Part shown: positions 7,205 through 15,836 of the stretch, piece by piece
Layout: each line of letters begins with the position of its first letter
Numbering within the stretch: position 1 is the first letter of the stretch
Assembly (NCBI RefSeq): GCF_018502625.1
Contig: NZ_CP075566.1
Span: 1,555,001-1,619,000 of the forward strand
Length of the DNA stretch: 64,000 nt
Origin: Pseudomonas hormoni
GTDB lineage: Bacteria; Pseudomonadota; Gammaproteobacteria; Pseudomonadales; Pseudomonadaceae
Direction: 5' to 3'
Notes under the pieces: generated by a model
What the model saw: only the letters and a program-made list of their open reading frames with translations
Database searches by the model: none
Told to the model about the DNA's origin: nothing
Translations under genes and position numbers: made by a program

Positions 7205-9273
7205 GCGGCGGCTCCTTCCGTCAGGCAGACGCCATCACGGCAGGCTTCGCAGATCGGGCAGAGATCCGCCGCCAACGCGTTGCTTGCCGCCATCAATTTC
7301 GGCTGGGACGACGCGAGCATCGGCGGCAGTTCGGGTGGCACAGATAGGCCATCAACTGACCGAGACATGGCAAGTGAGGCGGCTGGCGCGCGCATGGGAG
7401 TGCCGCCGATCTGGAGTTCGCTGCTGCCGAAAATCCCGCCGCAGCCCACCACGATGTGTTCGCCACCGGCGTCCAGCGTGATGCTGGACCCTGCCTTCAG
7501 AATCAAGTGATCGCCCGCTTCGACAACAATCAACCGGCCAGCGCCTAACGCCAGCGTTTGATCGACGCAGGTGTGACTATTTCCGGCAACTTTCAGGTAG
7601 TCGTTGGCATTGAGATGTATGTGCCGATCACCGGTTGTGGTTCGATGTTCCTTGGCTTGCAGTAAGGTAGAGCTGTCGCCCTTGACGATGGTGCGCAGCT
7701 CGTTGCCGACCTCCAGACGGCTGTCGTTCTCTATCCGTTGTTCCATGTCTCGCTGGGCGCGCAGGTAAATCAACTCCTGGCCGGCACGGTCTTCAATGTG
7801 CACTTCATTGAACCCCGTGCTGTCCGGTGAACTGCGGGAGCGGAATACGCTGCGGGTTTTGTTGTCGGGTAATTCGTAGGGCACCGGGTTGGCGCTGTTG
7901 TACAGGCAGCCGCTGATTTCGGGGTGATCGGGGTCGCCGTTCTGAAAACTGACCTGCACCTCCATGCCGACTCTCGGCACGGCGAAGCCGCCAAAGGCGT
8001 TGCCGGCCAAAAGGGAGGAAACCCGCAGCCAGCAGCTGCTTTTATCATCGTGGCGACCTTCGCGATCCCAGAAGAATTGCACCTTGACCCGACCGTAGTC
8101 GTCGCAGTGGATTTCCTCGCCTTTCGGGCCGGTGACCACGGCGCTTTGAACGCCGGCGATTCGTGGTTTGTCGTGGGGCAGCGGCGAGCGGTAGATCACG
8201 TCCCAAGGCGTGGCGAGGAACTGGTTGCGATAACCCTGAAAGCCGTTGTCACCGCCCGTGCCGGTGTAGTCCGCGTACTTTTGCAGGACTTGCGGTTGTG
8301 CGCCTTCATGGTCGATTTCGGTCAGCAACCACAGGTCGTTCCATTCTTCGTCCGGATGTTCGGACAGCGGCAGGAAATGACCGGAGAGCAGCATCGGTTG
8401 ATCGCTTTTGCCTCGCGCCACCCGGTTCTCGGCGCCGTGACGTTCCTGTTCGCGTCGACTCAACAGCTTGCCGCGATCTCTCTGGGTAAAACGACCGGGG
8501 TACTGGTAATCCTCCAGATCCGGTTGAGCCCTGGACCTATCGGACCTGCTCTCGGCCTCCAGCAAAATCCGCGCTTTGTTGAAGTCGTAATCGCGGCGAG
8601 TGGTGCGGTTGGTGCCGGCTCGTACTTGCACGTCAAAGTGCTTGATCACCGGCGTTTCGGCGACCAGGCCATTGTCGTGTTTAAAGCGTGTCGGACGGTC
8701 GAGCCGGGGAAACACAGTCTGGTCGTCGCCGAACACCATCACATGTTTTTCGCGGCTGTGCTGGAAGTGGTAGTGCAGGCCTTCTTCCTGGCAGAGGCGT
8801 TCTATGAACACTCTGTCAGACTCCTTGTACTGAACGCAGTACTCGCGATCCGGGTAAACGCTGCCCAGTTGAAACTGGTGGAAGTCACGATGGATCCCGT
8901 GGTTTTCCAACACCTGCGCAATGATTTTCGGGACGGTCATTTGCTGGAAGATGCGGCAATTGATGCGGTGGTCCAGGTACGTCAACCGGGGCACCAGCGT
9001 CACGCTGTAGCGGGTGAGACCATTGCCGAGACTGCCTTTGCCCACGCCATGAATTTGCCCGTGAATGCCGTCGCCGGAGCCGTTGAAAGCGAGAAAGGCT
9101 AGCTTGTGCAGCAGATCATTCTGGTTCAGGTCTCGACTGTCGCTGACCAGTTCGATCTCAAAGGCGTAGGGCTGGCTGATGCATTCTTTGCCGGTGAATT
9201 TGAGCACCTGAAGGTCATGTTGAATGTCGTGGATCGTGAGGCTGAAACGGGCGCGGGGATCTGCGTTGAGCAT
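7201..9273 (-). CDS. vgrG: Type VI secretion tip protein VgrG
   Basis: The start is set at MLNADPRARF (9273) behind AGGAAA. The 690-aa product has the family order: a gp27-like base with LTYLDHRINCRIFQ and SDRVFIERLCQEEGLHYHF, then the gp5-like OB part with GRVKVQFFWDREG and SCWLRVSS, then VGMEVQVSFQNGDPDHPE, then a beta-helix needle with repeating V/I-G-D segments up to about residue 630. It ends in an extra tail with CPICEACRDGVC. VgrG forms the spike of the T6SS. No other structural T6SS genes are in the window, so this is an orphan vgrG cargo island. Confidence 0.95.
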   Translation of the reverse strand: MLNADPRARFSLTIHDIQHDLQVLKFTGKECISQPYAFEIELVSDSRDLNQNDLLHKLAFLAFNGSGDGIHGQIHGVGKGSLGNGLTRYSVTLVPRLTYLDHRINCRIFQQMTVPKIIAQVLENHGIHRDFHQFQLGSVYPDREYCVQYKESDRVFIERLCQEEGLHYHFQHSREKHVMVFGDDQTVFPRLDRPTRFKHDNGLVAETPVIKHFDVQVRAGTNRTTRRDYDFNKARILLEAESRSDRSRAQPDLEDYQYPGRFTQRDRGKLLSRREQERHGAENRVARGKSDQPMLLSGHFLPLSEHPDEEWNDLWLLTEIDHEGAQPQVLQKYADYTGTGGDNGFQGYRNQFLATPWDVIYRSPLPHDKPRIAGVQSAVVTGPKGEEIHCDDYGRVKVQFFWDREGRHDDKSSCWLRVSSLLAGNAFGGFAVPRVGMEVQVSFQNGDPDHPEISGCLYNSANPVPYELPDNKTRSVFRSRSSPDSTGFNEVHIEDRAGQELIYLRAQRDMEQRIENDSRLEVGNELRTIVKGDSSTLLQAKEHRTTTGDRHIHLNANDYLKVAGNSHTCVDQTLALGAGRLIVVEAGDHLILKAGSSITLDAGGEHIVVGCGGIFGSSELQIGGTPMRAPAASLAMSRSVDGLSVPPELPPMLASSQPKLMAASNALAADLCPICEACRDGVCLTEGAAA

Positions 9274-9324
9274 CCAGGTTTCCTTTTCCTGTGGCGTGGT
9301 AAAGGCTTCGGGACGTTGATGCAC

Positions 9325-9660
9325 GCCTGCATATGACCTTCCATGGTCAACACAACCAAACTCCCCGGAGCCGGGTCAGTGCAACTTATCAGGGGTTAAC
9401 AGGCGTTGATGTGAGGTGCCTTGGAAATTGAGCATTTCAGAGTTTTCCGACCCCGGTTCCGGCTTAATCCGTAGGAACCAGGCCCGTAAGACCGCCATCG
9501 CCAGCAGGCTGGCTCCCACAGGTTTTGTGTAACCCCCCCAATCCCGAGCGCACCCCCGATCCTCAGGAGCCGGCTTGCCAGCGATAGCGCCCGCAAGACC
9601 GCCATCGCCAGCAAGCCGGCTCCTACGGGTTTTGTGTAAGCCGCAGGAGCAGGTCAAATC
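9325..9660. repeat. REP elements upstream of vgrG
   Basis: The stretch between vgrG and the next gene holds no supported gene. It contains at least three REP-like units. ccgccatcgccagcaggctgg lies at about 9490-9520. An inverted pair of the ggagccggcttgccagcgat type lies at about 9563-9625, with both arms ending in ggagccggctt. The short frames that cross it are REP translations. Confidence 0.75.
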
Positions 9661-9782
9661 TCATATTTCTAAAAGGTATAAATAGATAATTATATATTCC
9701 TTTTAATGTTGAATCATGAGGTGCACTTTGAACGCCTGCCCATCCGTTCGGATGCGTTCGACTTCACACAGGAAGCTTCAAC

Positions 9783-9998
9783 ATGACCATCAAAGCGATC
9801 AACGTCCGCAACCAGTTCAAGGGCGTCATCAAGGAAATCGTCGAAGGCGAAGTGGTCTCGGAAATCGATGTGCAAACCGCCTCCGGGATCGTCACTTCGG
9901 TGATCACCACCCGCTCGGTGCGAGACCTTGAATTGAAGGTGGGGAGCGAGGTGATCGCTTTCGTCAAATCCACCGAAGTCTCGATTGCGAAGCTCTGA
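9783..9998 (+). CDS. Molybdenum-pterin binding (Mop/TOBE) protein
   Basis: The 71-aa product is a single Mop domain: MTIKAINVRNQFKGVIKEI, then SEIDVQTASGIVTSVITTRSV, then LKVGSEVIAFVKSTEVSIAK. These small proteins bind molybdate or oxoanions as oligomers and buffer molybdenum in the cytoplasm. AGGAAG lies 7 nt before the ATG. No molybdate transport genes adjoin it, so it stands alone. Confidence 0.92.
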   Translation: MTIKAINVRNQFKGVIKEIVEGEVVSEIDVQTASGIVTSVITTRSVRDLELKVGSEVIAFVKSTEVSIAKL

Positions 9999-10006
9999 AT
10001 CGACCT

Positions 10007-10180
10007 TCAGGAAAAGGACAATCCCTGGCTCGCGCGAATCAGGTCGTAGGCTTTTCGCGCAATCAGGTTGGCGGTGTTTGGCCGGATCCACAGGTAGTAG
10101 GTGACCTCCGGCAGTCGCGGCAACCCGCCGTTTTCACCCAGCACGCGCATGTCCGGGCCAAGCATTTCCATGCTTCGGGG
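10007..10180 (-). pseudogene. LysR-type regulator, C-terminal fragment only
   Basis: The minus strand reads EMLGPDMRVLGENGGLPRLP, then VTYYLWIRPNTANLIARKAY, and stops at 10007. This resembles the end of a LysR effector-binding domain. Nothing upstream of about 10180 continues it, so the HTH and most of the protein are gone. It abuts a fragment of another gene on the opposite strand at a run of eight Gs. Confidence 0.6.
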
Positions 10181-10339
10181 GGGGCGAAAGTTCTGATCAC
10201 CGTCGCCGACACCCAGGACCGCAACAGCGCAGCGGATCGTTCATTGAATCCGGTGTTGCGCCTGCATATCGGGCTGGAGGATGTCGAGGCGTTGATCGAG
10301 GATCTGCAGCGCGGGTTTGCGGCGGCTGCGTCAACCTGA
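10181..10339 (+). pseudogene. PLP-dependent Cys/Met metabolism enzyme, C-terminal fragment
   Basis: From just after the G-run the plus strand reads AKVLITVADTQDRNSAADRS, then NPVLRLHIGLEDVEALIEDL, then a stop at 10339. RLHIGLEDVEALIEDL is the typical end of cystathionine beta/gamma-lyase-type enzymes. The N-terminal part, with the PLP lysine, is absent. The stop lies just inside the 3' end of the convergent rtcR gene. Confidence 0.6.
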
Positions 10340-11929
10340 CACCTGCTTCCAGTCGAGGTCAAAGCGTGCCAGGTATTTGCGCAGTCGATCAGCATCATTC
10401 GGCTGCGCCTTTGCCTGGCGTGACACTCCAAACAACCGTCGACCTGCATCGGACAGGCTGTCTGCCTGACGGCAAATGTCGAGGACAGCCTTGAGTTGCA
10501 GGCGGTCAAACAGGTCGATCTCGACGTTATCGCCGAGGCATCGGTCCAGCCCGTCATCCGGTTGCGCCAGGCCCCAGGCATAACGCAGGCGATCAATTTC
10601 TTCCTGAACCTGGGTTTCATCGATTCGCCCGCTGTCGGCTAATGTCGCCATGCGGGTGATGGAGGCCGACAGCTCTCGGAAGTTGCCCAGCCACGCGGCT
10701 TCACTTGAGCTGGCGAAGGCCAGGTAGCGGCGTCGTGCTTCGAGATTGAAGCGCACCATGTGACCTTGTTCCCGGGCGTGGCGTTCGAGCTCGAAATCGA
10801 TGTTCGGCTCGATGTCTTCGCGACGCCCGGCCAGGCCGGGGAGGTCGAATGTCCATAGGTTGATGCGCGCATACAAGTCTTCGCGAAACAGGCCTTCGGC
10901 TACGCGGCTGCGCAAGTCGCGGTGGGTGCCGGCGATGATCAGGAAATCGCTCTCCACTTCCTTGTCCGATCCCAAAGGGAAGAAGCGTTTCTCTTCGATG
11001 GCCTTGAGCAGCATGGCTTGCTCATCAGCGCCCAATTCACCGATTTCATCCAGAAACAGCATGCCTCCATCGGCGGCACGCAGCAGACCGTCACGAGCGT
11101 TTTGCGCGCCGGTGAACGCGCCTTTGATATGGCCGAAGAGGGTCGACATGGCGCCGTCACCGCGCAGTGTGGCGCAGTTCACTTCGACGAAACGGCCCTG
11201 TATCTGGTGGCGACTGCGCTTGAGTTCATAGATGCGACGGGCCAGAAAGGATTTGCCTGCGCCGGTCGGGCCGATCAGCAGCATTGGCGCTCGCGAGCGC
11301 ACCGCCACGCGCTCGATTTGCTCGATGGAGCGGTTGAACGCGGCGTTTCGGGTGGCGATCCCGGATTTGAGAAAAGCCAGGCCTTCCAGGCGTTTATGGG
11401 CGAAGCGCGTGGCAATACGGTCGTAGCGCGACAGATCGAGATCGATCAGGGCGTGGGTGCCGATGGCGCGCGCCTGCTCGTTAAGCCGGCGAACGGGAGA
11501 GGTCTGGATCAGCCTTGCCGGCAGGTAGCGCGCTTCGGTGAGCAAGAACCAGCAAATCTGCGCCACGTGGGTCCCGGTGGTGATGTGCACCAGGTAGTCC
11601 TCGCGTTCGGTGTCGAAACGATAGGCAGTGGTGAAGTCGTGCAGTGCGCCGTACACCTCTTCGAAATCCCACGGGTTGCGCAGCGACATCGGGTGCAAGT
11701 GCACTTCAGTCTCCGGCGAGACCTGACGGATATCTTCGCGAACACGCTCGGCCAGGCTGACGTCGCGGGCATCGATACCATGGATCAGCTCGAGCCGATG
11801 AATCACCACATCCTGTTGCTGGCACAGGCCCACACTCGGTCGCCAGTGACTCCAGCGATTGGCGCCTTTGCCAACGCGGTCGAGTGTAGAACCGATAAAT
11901 CCGATGGCGACCGTGGGCTTCCTTGACAT
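10331..11929 (-). CDS. rtcR: RtcR, sigma54-dependent activator of RNA repair genes
   Basis: The 532-aa protein has an N-terminal RtcR sensor domain (residues 1-~185, CARF-like, with ITTGTHVAQICWFLL). An AAA+ domain follows, with Walker A GPTGAGKS at ~220-227, the sigma54-contacting GAFTGA at ~270-275 and Walker B MLFLDEIGE near 290. A C-terminal helical DNA-binding region follows. RtcR is known to switch on rtcBA when the sensor meets RNA damage products. It is divergent from rtcB, with a sigma54-type promoter between them. Confidence 0.96.
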   Translation of the reverse strand: MSRKPTVAIGFIGSTLDRVGKGANRWSHWRPSVGLCQQQDVVIHRLELIHGIDARDVSLAERVREDIRQVSPETEVHLHPMSLRNPWDFEEVYGALHDFTTAYRFDTEREDYLVHITTGTHVAQICWFLLTEARYLPARLIQTSPVRRLNEQARAIGTHALIDLDLSRYDRIATRFAHKRLEGLAFLKSGIATRNAAFNRSIEQIERVAVRSRAPMLLIGPTGAGKSFLARRIYELKRSRHQIQGRFVEVNCATLRGDGAMSTLFGHIKGAFTGAQNARDGLLRAADGGMLFLDEIGELGADEQAMLLKAIEEKRFFPLGSDKEVESDFLIIAGTHRDLRSRVAEGLFREDLYARINLWTFDLPGLAGRREDIEPNIDFELERHAREQGHMVRFNLEARRRYLAFASSSEAAWLGNFRELSASITRMATLADSGRIDETQVQEEIDRLRYAWGLAQPDDGLDRCLGDNVEIDLFDRLQLKAVLDICRQADSLSDAGRRLFGVSRQAKAQPNDADRLRKYLARFDLDWKQVSG

Positions 11930-12074
11930 GCTTGTACCAAAAGATAAATGACGATAATGATGGATAAATAATAGACGGCGGATTTGTCCAAATCTTGAGG
12001 CGTTTTGTTTTGTTGTAATTAAAAATACATATAAAAAAACGAGTTAATAATAAAGTTTGTCGTAGGGATGAAGC

Positions 12075-12090
12075 TGGCACGTCGACTGCA
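12075..12090 (+). promoter_or_regulatory. Sigma54 (-24/-12) promoter of the rtcB operon
   Basis: TGGCAC-GTCGA-CTGCA has the exact GG-N10-GC spacing of sigma54 promoters, 50 bp before the rtcB start. It agrees with RtcR being a sigma54 activator. The A/T-rich 11930-12070 stretch between rtcR and this promoter is the likely place for RtcR binding. Confidence 0.8.
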
Positions 12091-12139
12091 ATACTCCAGG
12101 CCAACGCCGAATGCTCGGCCAATAGAAAGAATCGAAATC

Positions 12140-13366
12140 ATGCAAGAACATACCTACCAACTGCTGGAAGTCGCCAACGGCAAACCGATCAAACTCTGGA
12201 CCGAAGGTGTCCCGGTAGAAAACGAAGCCAAACAGCAATTGATGAACACTGCAAAAATGCCGTTCATCTTCAAGCACCTGGCGGTGATGCCGGATGTGCA
12301 TTTGGGCAAGGGCTCGACCATCGGCAGCGTGATTCCTACCGTTGGGGCAATCATTCCGGCTGCTGTGGGAGTGGATATCGGTTGCGGCATGATCGCCGCG
12401 CGCACATCGCTGACTGCCAGTGATTTGCCGGACAACCTGCACGGCCTGCGTTGCGCGATAGAAAAAGCGGTGCCTCACGGTCGCACATCCACGCGTTCTC
12501 GCCGGGACAAGGGCGCCTGGGACGATATCCCGCAACAAGCGGATCAGGCCTGGGCGGCACTGGACCCGCGGTTCAAGGCGATCACCGACAAATACCCGAA
12601 GCTGGGCAACACCAACAACCGTGGGCATTTGGGCACGTTGGGCAGCGGCAACCACTTCATCGAGGTGTGTCTGGATGAAGCCAATCGGATCTGGTTCATG
12701 CTGCACAGTGGATCCCGTGGGGTAGGCAACGCCATTGGCAACCTGTTCATTCAGTTGGCCCAGGCAGATATGCGTCAGCACATCGCCAACCTGCCGGATC
12801 GTGACCTGGCCTACTTCGAGGAAGGCAGCCAACACTTCGATGATTACGTTGAAGCGGTCGGTTGGGCCCAGGACTTCGCCAGGCAGAACCGCGCGTTGAT
12901 GATGCAAGCGGTGATTCAAGCGACACGAAAGGTGATCAGCAAGCCTTTTGAGGTTGCCCTGGAAGCGGTGAACTGCCACCACAACTATGTGCAAAAAGAG
13001 CGGCATTTTGGTGAAAACATTCTGGTCACCCGAAAAGGTGCAGTGTCGGCGAAGAAGGGCGAACTGGGGATTATTCCGGGATCGATGGGCGCAAAAAGCT
13101 TCATCGTCCGCGGGCTCGGTAACGAGGAATCGTTCTGCTCTTGCAGCCACGGCGCCGGTCGCACCATGAGCCGCACCAAAGCGAAAAACATGTTCACCGT
13201 CGAAGATCAGATCCGAGCCACTGCCCACGTGGAGTGCCGCAAGGATGCTGCTGTCATCGATGAAATACCGATGGCCTACAAGGACATCGACCAAGTCATG
13301 CACGCCCAGCGCGAGCTGGTAGAAGTGCTGCACACCTTGCGTCAGGTGGTGTGCGTAAAAGGATAG
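12140..13366 (+). CDS. rtcB: RtcB, RNA-splicing ligase (3'-phosphate/5'-OH)
   Basis: The start is set at MQEHTYQLL (12140). The frame is open to 12068, but that part includes the promoter. The 408-aa enzyme shows all RtcB motifs: MPDVHLGKG, GVDIGCGM (metal ligands), LGSGNHFIE, HSGSRGVG, NCHHNY, GIIPGSMG and SCSHGAGR, whose His takes GMP. It uses GTP and Mn2+ to join 2',3'-cyclic phosphate or 3'-phosphate ends to 5'-OH ends. It is the first gene of the rtcB-RlaP-rtcA operon. Confidence 0.97.
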   Translation: MQEHTYQLLEVANGKPIKLWTEGVPVENEAKQQLMNTAKMPFIFKHLAVMPDVHLGKGSTIGSVIPTVGAIIPAAVGVDIGCGMIAARTSLTASDLPDNLHGLRCAIEKAVPHGRTSTRSRRDKGAWDDIPQQADQAWAALDPRFKAITDKYPKLGNTNNRGHLGTLGSGNHFIEVCLDEANRIWFMLHSGSRGVGNAIGNLFIQLAQADMRQHIANLPDRDLAYFEEGSQHFDDYVEAVGWAQDFARQNRALMMQAVIQATRKVISKPFEVALEAVNCHHNYVQKERHFGENILVTRKGAVSAKKGELGIIPGSMGAKSFIVRGLGNEESFCSCSHGAGRTMSRTKAKNMFTVEDQIRATAHVECRKDAAVIDEIPMAYKDIDQVMHAQRELVEVLHTLRQVVCVKG

Positions 13367-13372
13367 AGAAAA

Positions 13373-14161
13373 ATGGAATATCACGACCCTCACCCCTTGG
13401 CGCCCGAGATGCGTGCCAGAGTCCTGGAAGAGCTGACGCGCATCGAGCGCGAGCGTAACGTCACCGTGCTTTATGCCTGCGAATCCGGTAGTCGGGCCTG
13501 GGGTTTTGCCTCAACCGACAGTGATTACGACGTGCGTTTTGTGTATGTGGAGAAACCGGACTGGTTCGTCCAGGTTGATACCGCGCGGGATGTGATCGAG
13601 CGACCGCTGGACGATGAGCTTGATGTCAGCGGCTGGGAGTTGCGCAAGACTCTGGGGTTGTTGCGCAAGTCCAATCCGACCTTGCTTGAGTGGCTGGATT
13701 CGCCGTTGGTGTATCGCAGCGAACCTGCCGCGACCGGGCGTCTGCGTGAGCTGGCCGAAGCTTTCTACAGCCCGCCGGCAGCACGAAACCATTACCTGTC
13801 GATGGCCAGGAAGAATTTTCGCGGTTACTTGCAAGGCGACAGCGTGAGGTTCAAGAAGTACTTCTACGTGCTACGGCCGTTACTCGCCGTGCGCTGGATC
13901 GATCAAGGGCTGGGTCGCCCGCCGATGACGTTCGCCGACTTACTGAACACAGTGGATGACCAGCCGTTGCTGGATGAAGTCGCCGAGCTATTGGTGCTCA
14001 AACGCAACGCCGATGAACGTGCATACGGCCCAAGACGCAACGCCTTGCACACGTTTATCGCTGCGGAGTTGGAGCGTGCCGTACCTAAACTGCCGCGTAC
14101 TCAGGAAGACTCGCGATTGCTCGACGATTACTTGAGAGAGACCGTCGGGCACTACGCATAA
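13373..14161 (+). CDS. Nucleotidyltransferase of the RNA-repair-associated (RlaP) type
   Basis: The 262-aa protein has the pol-beta nucleotidyltransferase signature near residues 38-56: ESGSRAWGFASTDSDYDVRF, that is GS followed by DxD. A helical C-terminal region follows, with ARKNFRGYL and FKKYFYVLRPLLAVRW, matching what I know of PF10127. It lies 6 bp after rtcB and 2 bp before rtcA, so it belongs to the RNA repair operon. The substrate, perhaps nucleotide addition to damaged RNA ends, is not established. Confidence 0.85.
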   Translation: MEYHDPHPLAPEMRARVLEELTRIERERNVTVLYACESGSRAWGFASTDSDYDVRFVYVEKPDWFVQVDTARDVIERPLDDELDVSGWELRKTLGLLRKSNPTLLEWLDSPLVYRSEPAATGRLRELAEAFYSPPAARNHYLSMARKNFRGYLQGDSVRFKKYFYVLRPLLAVRWIDQGLGRPPMTFADLLNTVDDQPLLDEVAELLVLKRNADERAYGPRRNALHTFIAAELERAVPKLPRTQEDSRLLDDYLRETVGHYA

Positions 14162-14163
14162 GG

Positions 14164-15198
14164 ATGAAGATGAAACAGGAAGTGGTTGAACTGGATGGCG
14201 CCATTGGCGGAGGCCAGGTGTTGCGCAGCGCTTTAAGCCTGTCGATGGTGACCGGTCGCGCGCTGCACATTAAAAACATCAGAGCCAAACGCAGCCGCCC
14301 CGGACTGTTGCGTCAGCACCTGACCGCCGTACTGGCGGCGGCTCGGGTTTGCGATGCGAAAGTGCAGGGCGCTGAATTGGGTTCGCAGTGCCTGTCCTTC
14401 GAGCCGGGCCAGATGCGCGGTGGGGATTTCAGCTTTGCGATCGGCACGGCGGGTAGCTGCACCTTGGTGTTGCAGACGCTGATGCCGGCCTTGCTGCTGG
14501 CGCCTGAAGCCAGTCGGGTGCGTATATCGGGTGGTACTCATAACCCGATGGCGCCGCCGACTGATTTTCTACAGCTTGCCTGGTTGCCGCAGTTGCGACG
14601 CATGGGTGCCAAGGTTGAGCTGCAGCTGTTGCGTCACGGTTTTGTACCGGCCGGTGGTGGTGAGATCGAGGTGTTTGTGCAACCGTCGAAACTGCTGCCG
14701 TTGCATCTGTTGGAACGCGGCGCCTTGCTCACGCAATGCGCCAGTGCGTTGATCGCGGGACTTGCGCCGCATGTGGCGGAGCGCGAGCTTGATCGGGTCT
14801 CCAGGCGTCTGGACATGGCGCAGGAGCAACTGAAAATGGTCACGATCAATCAGGATCAAGGGCCAGGCAACGTTCTGCTGCTGGAGCACCGGTTCGAGCA
14901 CGTCACCGAGGTGTTCAGTGCCTTTGGCCAAGCGGCCCTTCGTGCAGAAAAGGTCGCTGATGTCGCGATCAACCAGGCCTTGGACTGGCTCAACAGCAAG
15001 GCCGCAGTGGCCGAACACCTTGCCGATCAATTGTTGTTGCCGATGGCGTTGGCAGGCGGTGGAAGCTTTACCACGCCACGGATGACCGAACATCTGAAAA
15101 GCAACATCGAGGTCATCGAACGATTCTTGCCAATAACTATTGATTGCAAGGAAGAAGGGGCCACCAGGCTCAGAGTTGAGTGCAAGTGCCCGGTGTGA
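14164..15198 (+). CDS. rtcA: RtcA, RNA 3'-terminal phosphate cyclase
   Basis: The 344-aa protein begins VVELDGAIGGGQVLRSALSL and carries IRAKRSRPGL, FAIGTAGSCTLVLQTLMPAL and ISGGTHNPMAPP. Near the end, EHLADQLLLPMALAGGG contains the His that is adenylated in E. coli RtcA. It turns 3'-phosphates into 2',3'-cyclic phosphates, making ends that RtcB can use. It is the last gene of the operon and is followed by a terminator. Confidence 0.96.
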   Translation: MKMKQEVVELDGAIGGGQVLRSALSLSMVTGRALHIKNIRAKRSRPGLLRQHLTAVLAAARVCDAKVQGAELGSQCLSFEPGQMRGGDFSFAIGTAGSCTLVLQTLMPALLLAPEASRVRISGGTHNPMAPPTDFLQLAWLPQLRRMGAKVELQLLRHGFVPAGGGEIEVFVQPSKLLPLHLLERGALLTQCASALIAGLAPHVAERELDRVSRRLDMAQEQLKMVTINQDQGPGNVLLLEHRFEHVTEVFSAFGQAALRAEKVADVAINQALDWLNSKAAVAEHLADQLLLPMALAGGGSFTTPRMTEHLKSNIEVIERFLPITIDCKEEGATRLRVECKCPV

Positions 15199-15231
15199 GG
15201 ACGGTGGTAGTCAGTCCTTCCGACACTACAG

Positions 15232-15262
15232 AAAGCCCAACCTGTTCAGGCTGGGCTTTTTT
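15232..15262 (+). terminator. Intrinsic terminator after rtcA
   Basis: AAAGCCCA-a-CCTG pairs with CAGG-c-TGGGCTTT, and a run of T follows. It ends the RNA repair operon and could also serve the convergent VOC gene. Confidence 0.85.
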
Positions 15263-15275
15263 CATGCATTGAAGT

Positions 15276-15689
15276 TCACTGATCCTTTTCGCAATTGACC
15301 ATCCACGACACGCCAAACCGGTCGACCAGCATCCCGAAACGTGCGGCCCAGAAGGTCGCTTCGAGAGGCATTTGCACGCTGCCGTCTTCGGCCAACGCGT
15401 TGAAGACGCGCTCCGCCTCGGCAATGCTGTCGACATTCAGCGAGACTGAGCAACCGGCCATGTCATCCGTGGGGCGATCAGGTGTGGTGTCCGACCCCAT
15501 GATCGCCTGGTCGCCCACCGACAGGCGGGTGTGAATGATCAGGTTGTGCAGGTCCGCCGGAAAGTGCTCGCGCGCCGGGCTTTCACCGAAGGTCATCATC
15601 ATTTCGAGCTGGCCTTGCAGGGCTTGGGCATAGAAGGTGAACGCGGCTTTACAGTCGCCGTTGAAGATGAGGTAGGGATTGATTTTCAT
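15276..15689 (-). CDS. VOC superfamily protein (PhnB/glyoxalase-like)
   Basis: The 137-aa product has the PhnB-type beta-alpha-beta-beta-beta pattern: MKINPYLIFNGDCKAAFTFY, HTRLSVGDQAIMGSD, CSVSLNVDSIAEAERVFNAL, then EATFWAARFGMLVDRFGVSW. Family members include metal-dependent dioxygenases, lyases and resistance proteins, and many have no known reaction. It appears to be monocistronic. The substrate is unknown. Confidence 0.88.
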   Translation of the reverse strand: MKINPYLIFNGDCKAAFTFYAQALQGQLEMMMTFGESPAREHFPADLHNLIIHTRLSVGDQAIMGSDTTPDRPTDDMAGCSVSLNVDSIAEAERVFNALAEDGSVQMPLEATFWAARFGMLVDRFGVSWMVNCEKDQ

Positions 15690-15836
15690 GTTTTACTCCC
15701 AGTGATGAAGGAGACAGAGGGAGGCGGCATTCACCTTCGGCTCTGCAATGGTTGGACTCCATAGCAAAGCCTTAGAGGTGGTAATTGGCAAAAATCGTTT
15801 AGATGTTTTTTCTATTGAAGCGGGGCGGGTTATCAC

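Noticed and set aside
9376..9657. Short minus-strand frames upstream of vgrG
   Set aside because: The translation is REP sequence (SRLAGDGGLAGAIAGKP type) without a ribosome site.
12044..13393. 449-codon minus-strand frame over rtcB
   Set aside because: It is antisense to rtcB, which shows all its catalytic motifs.
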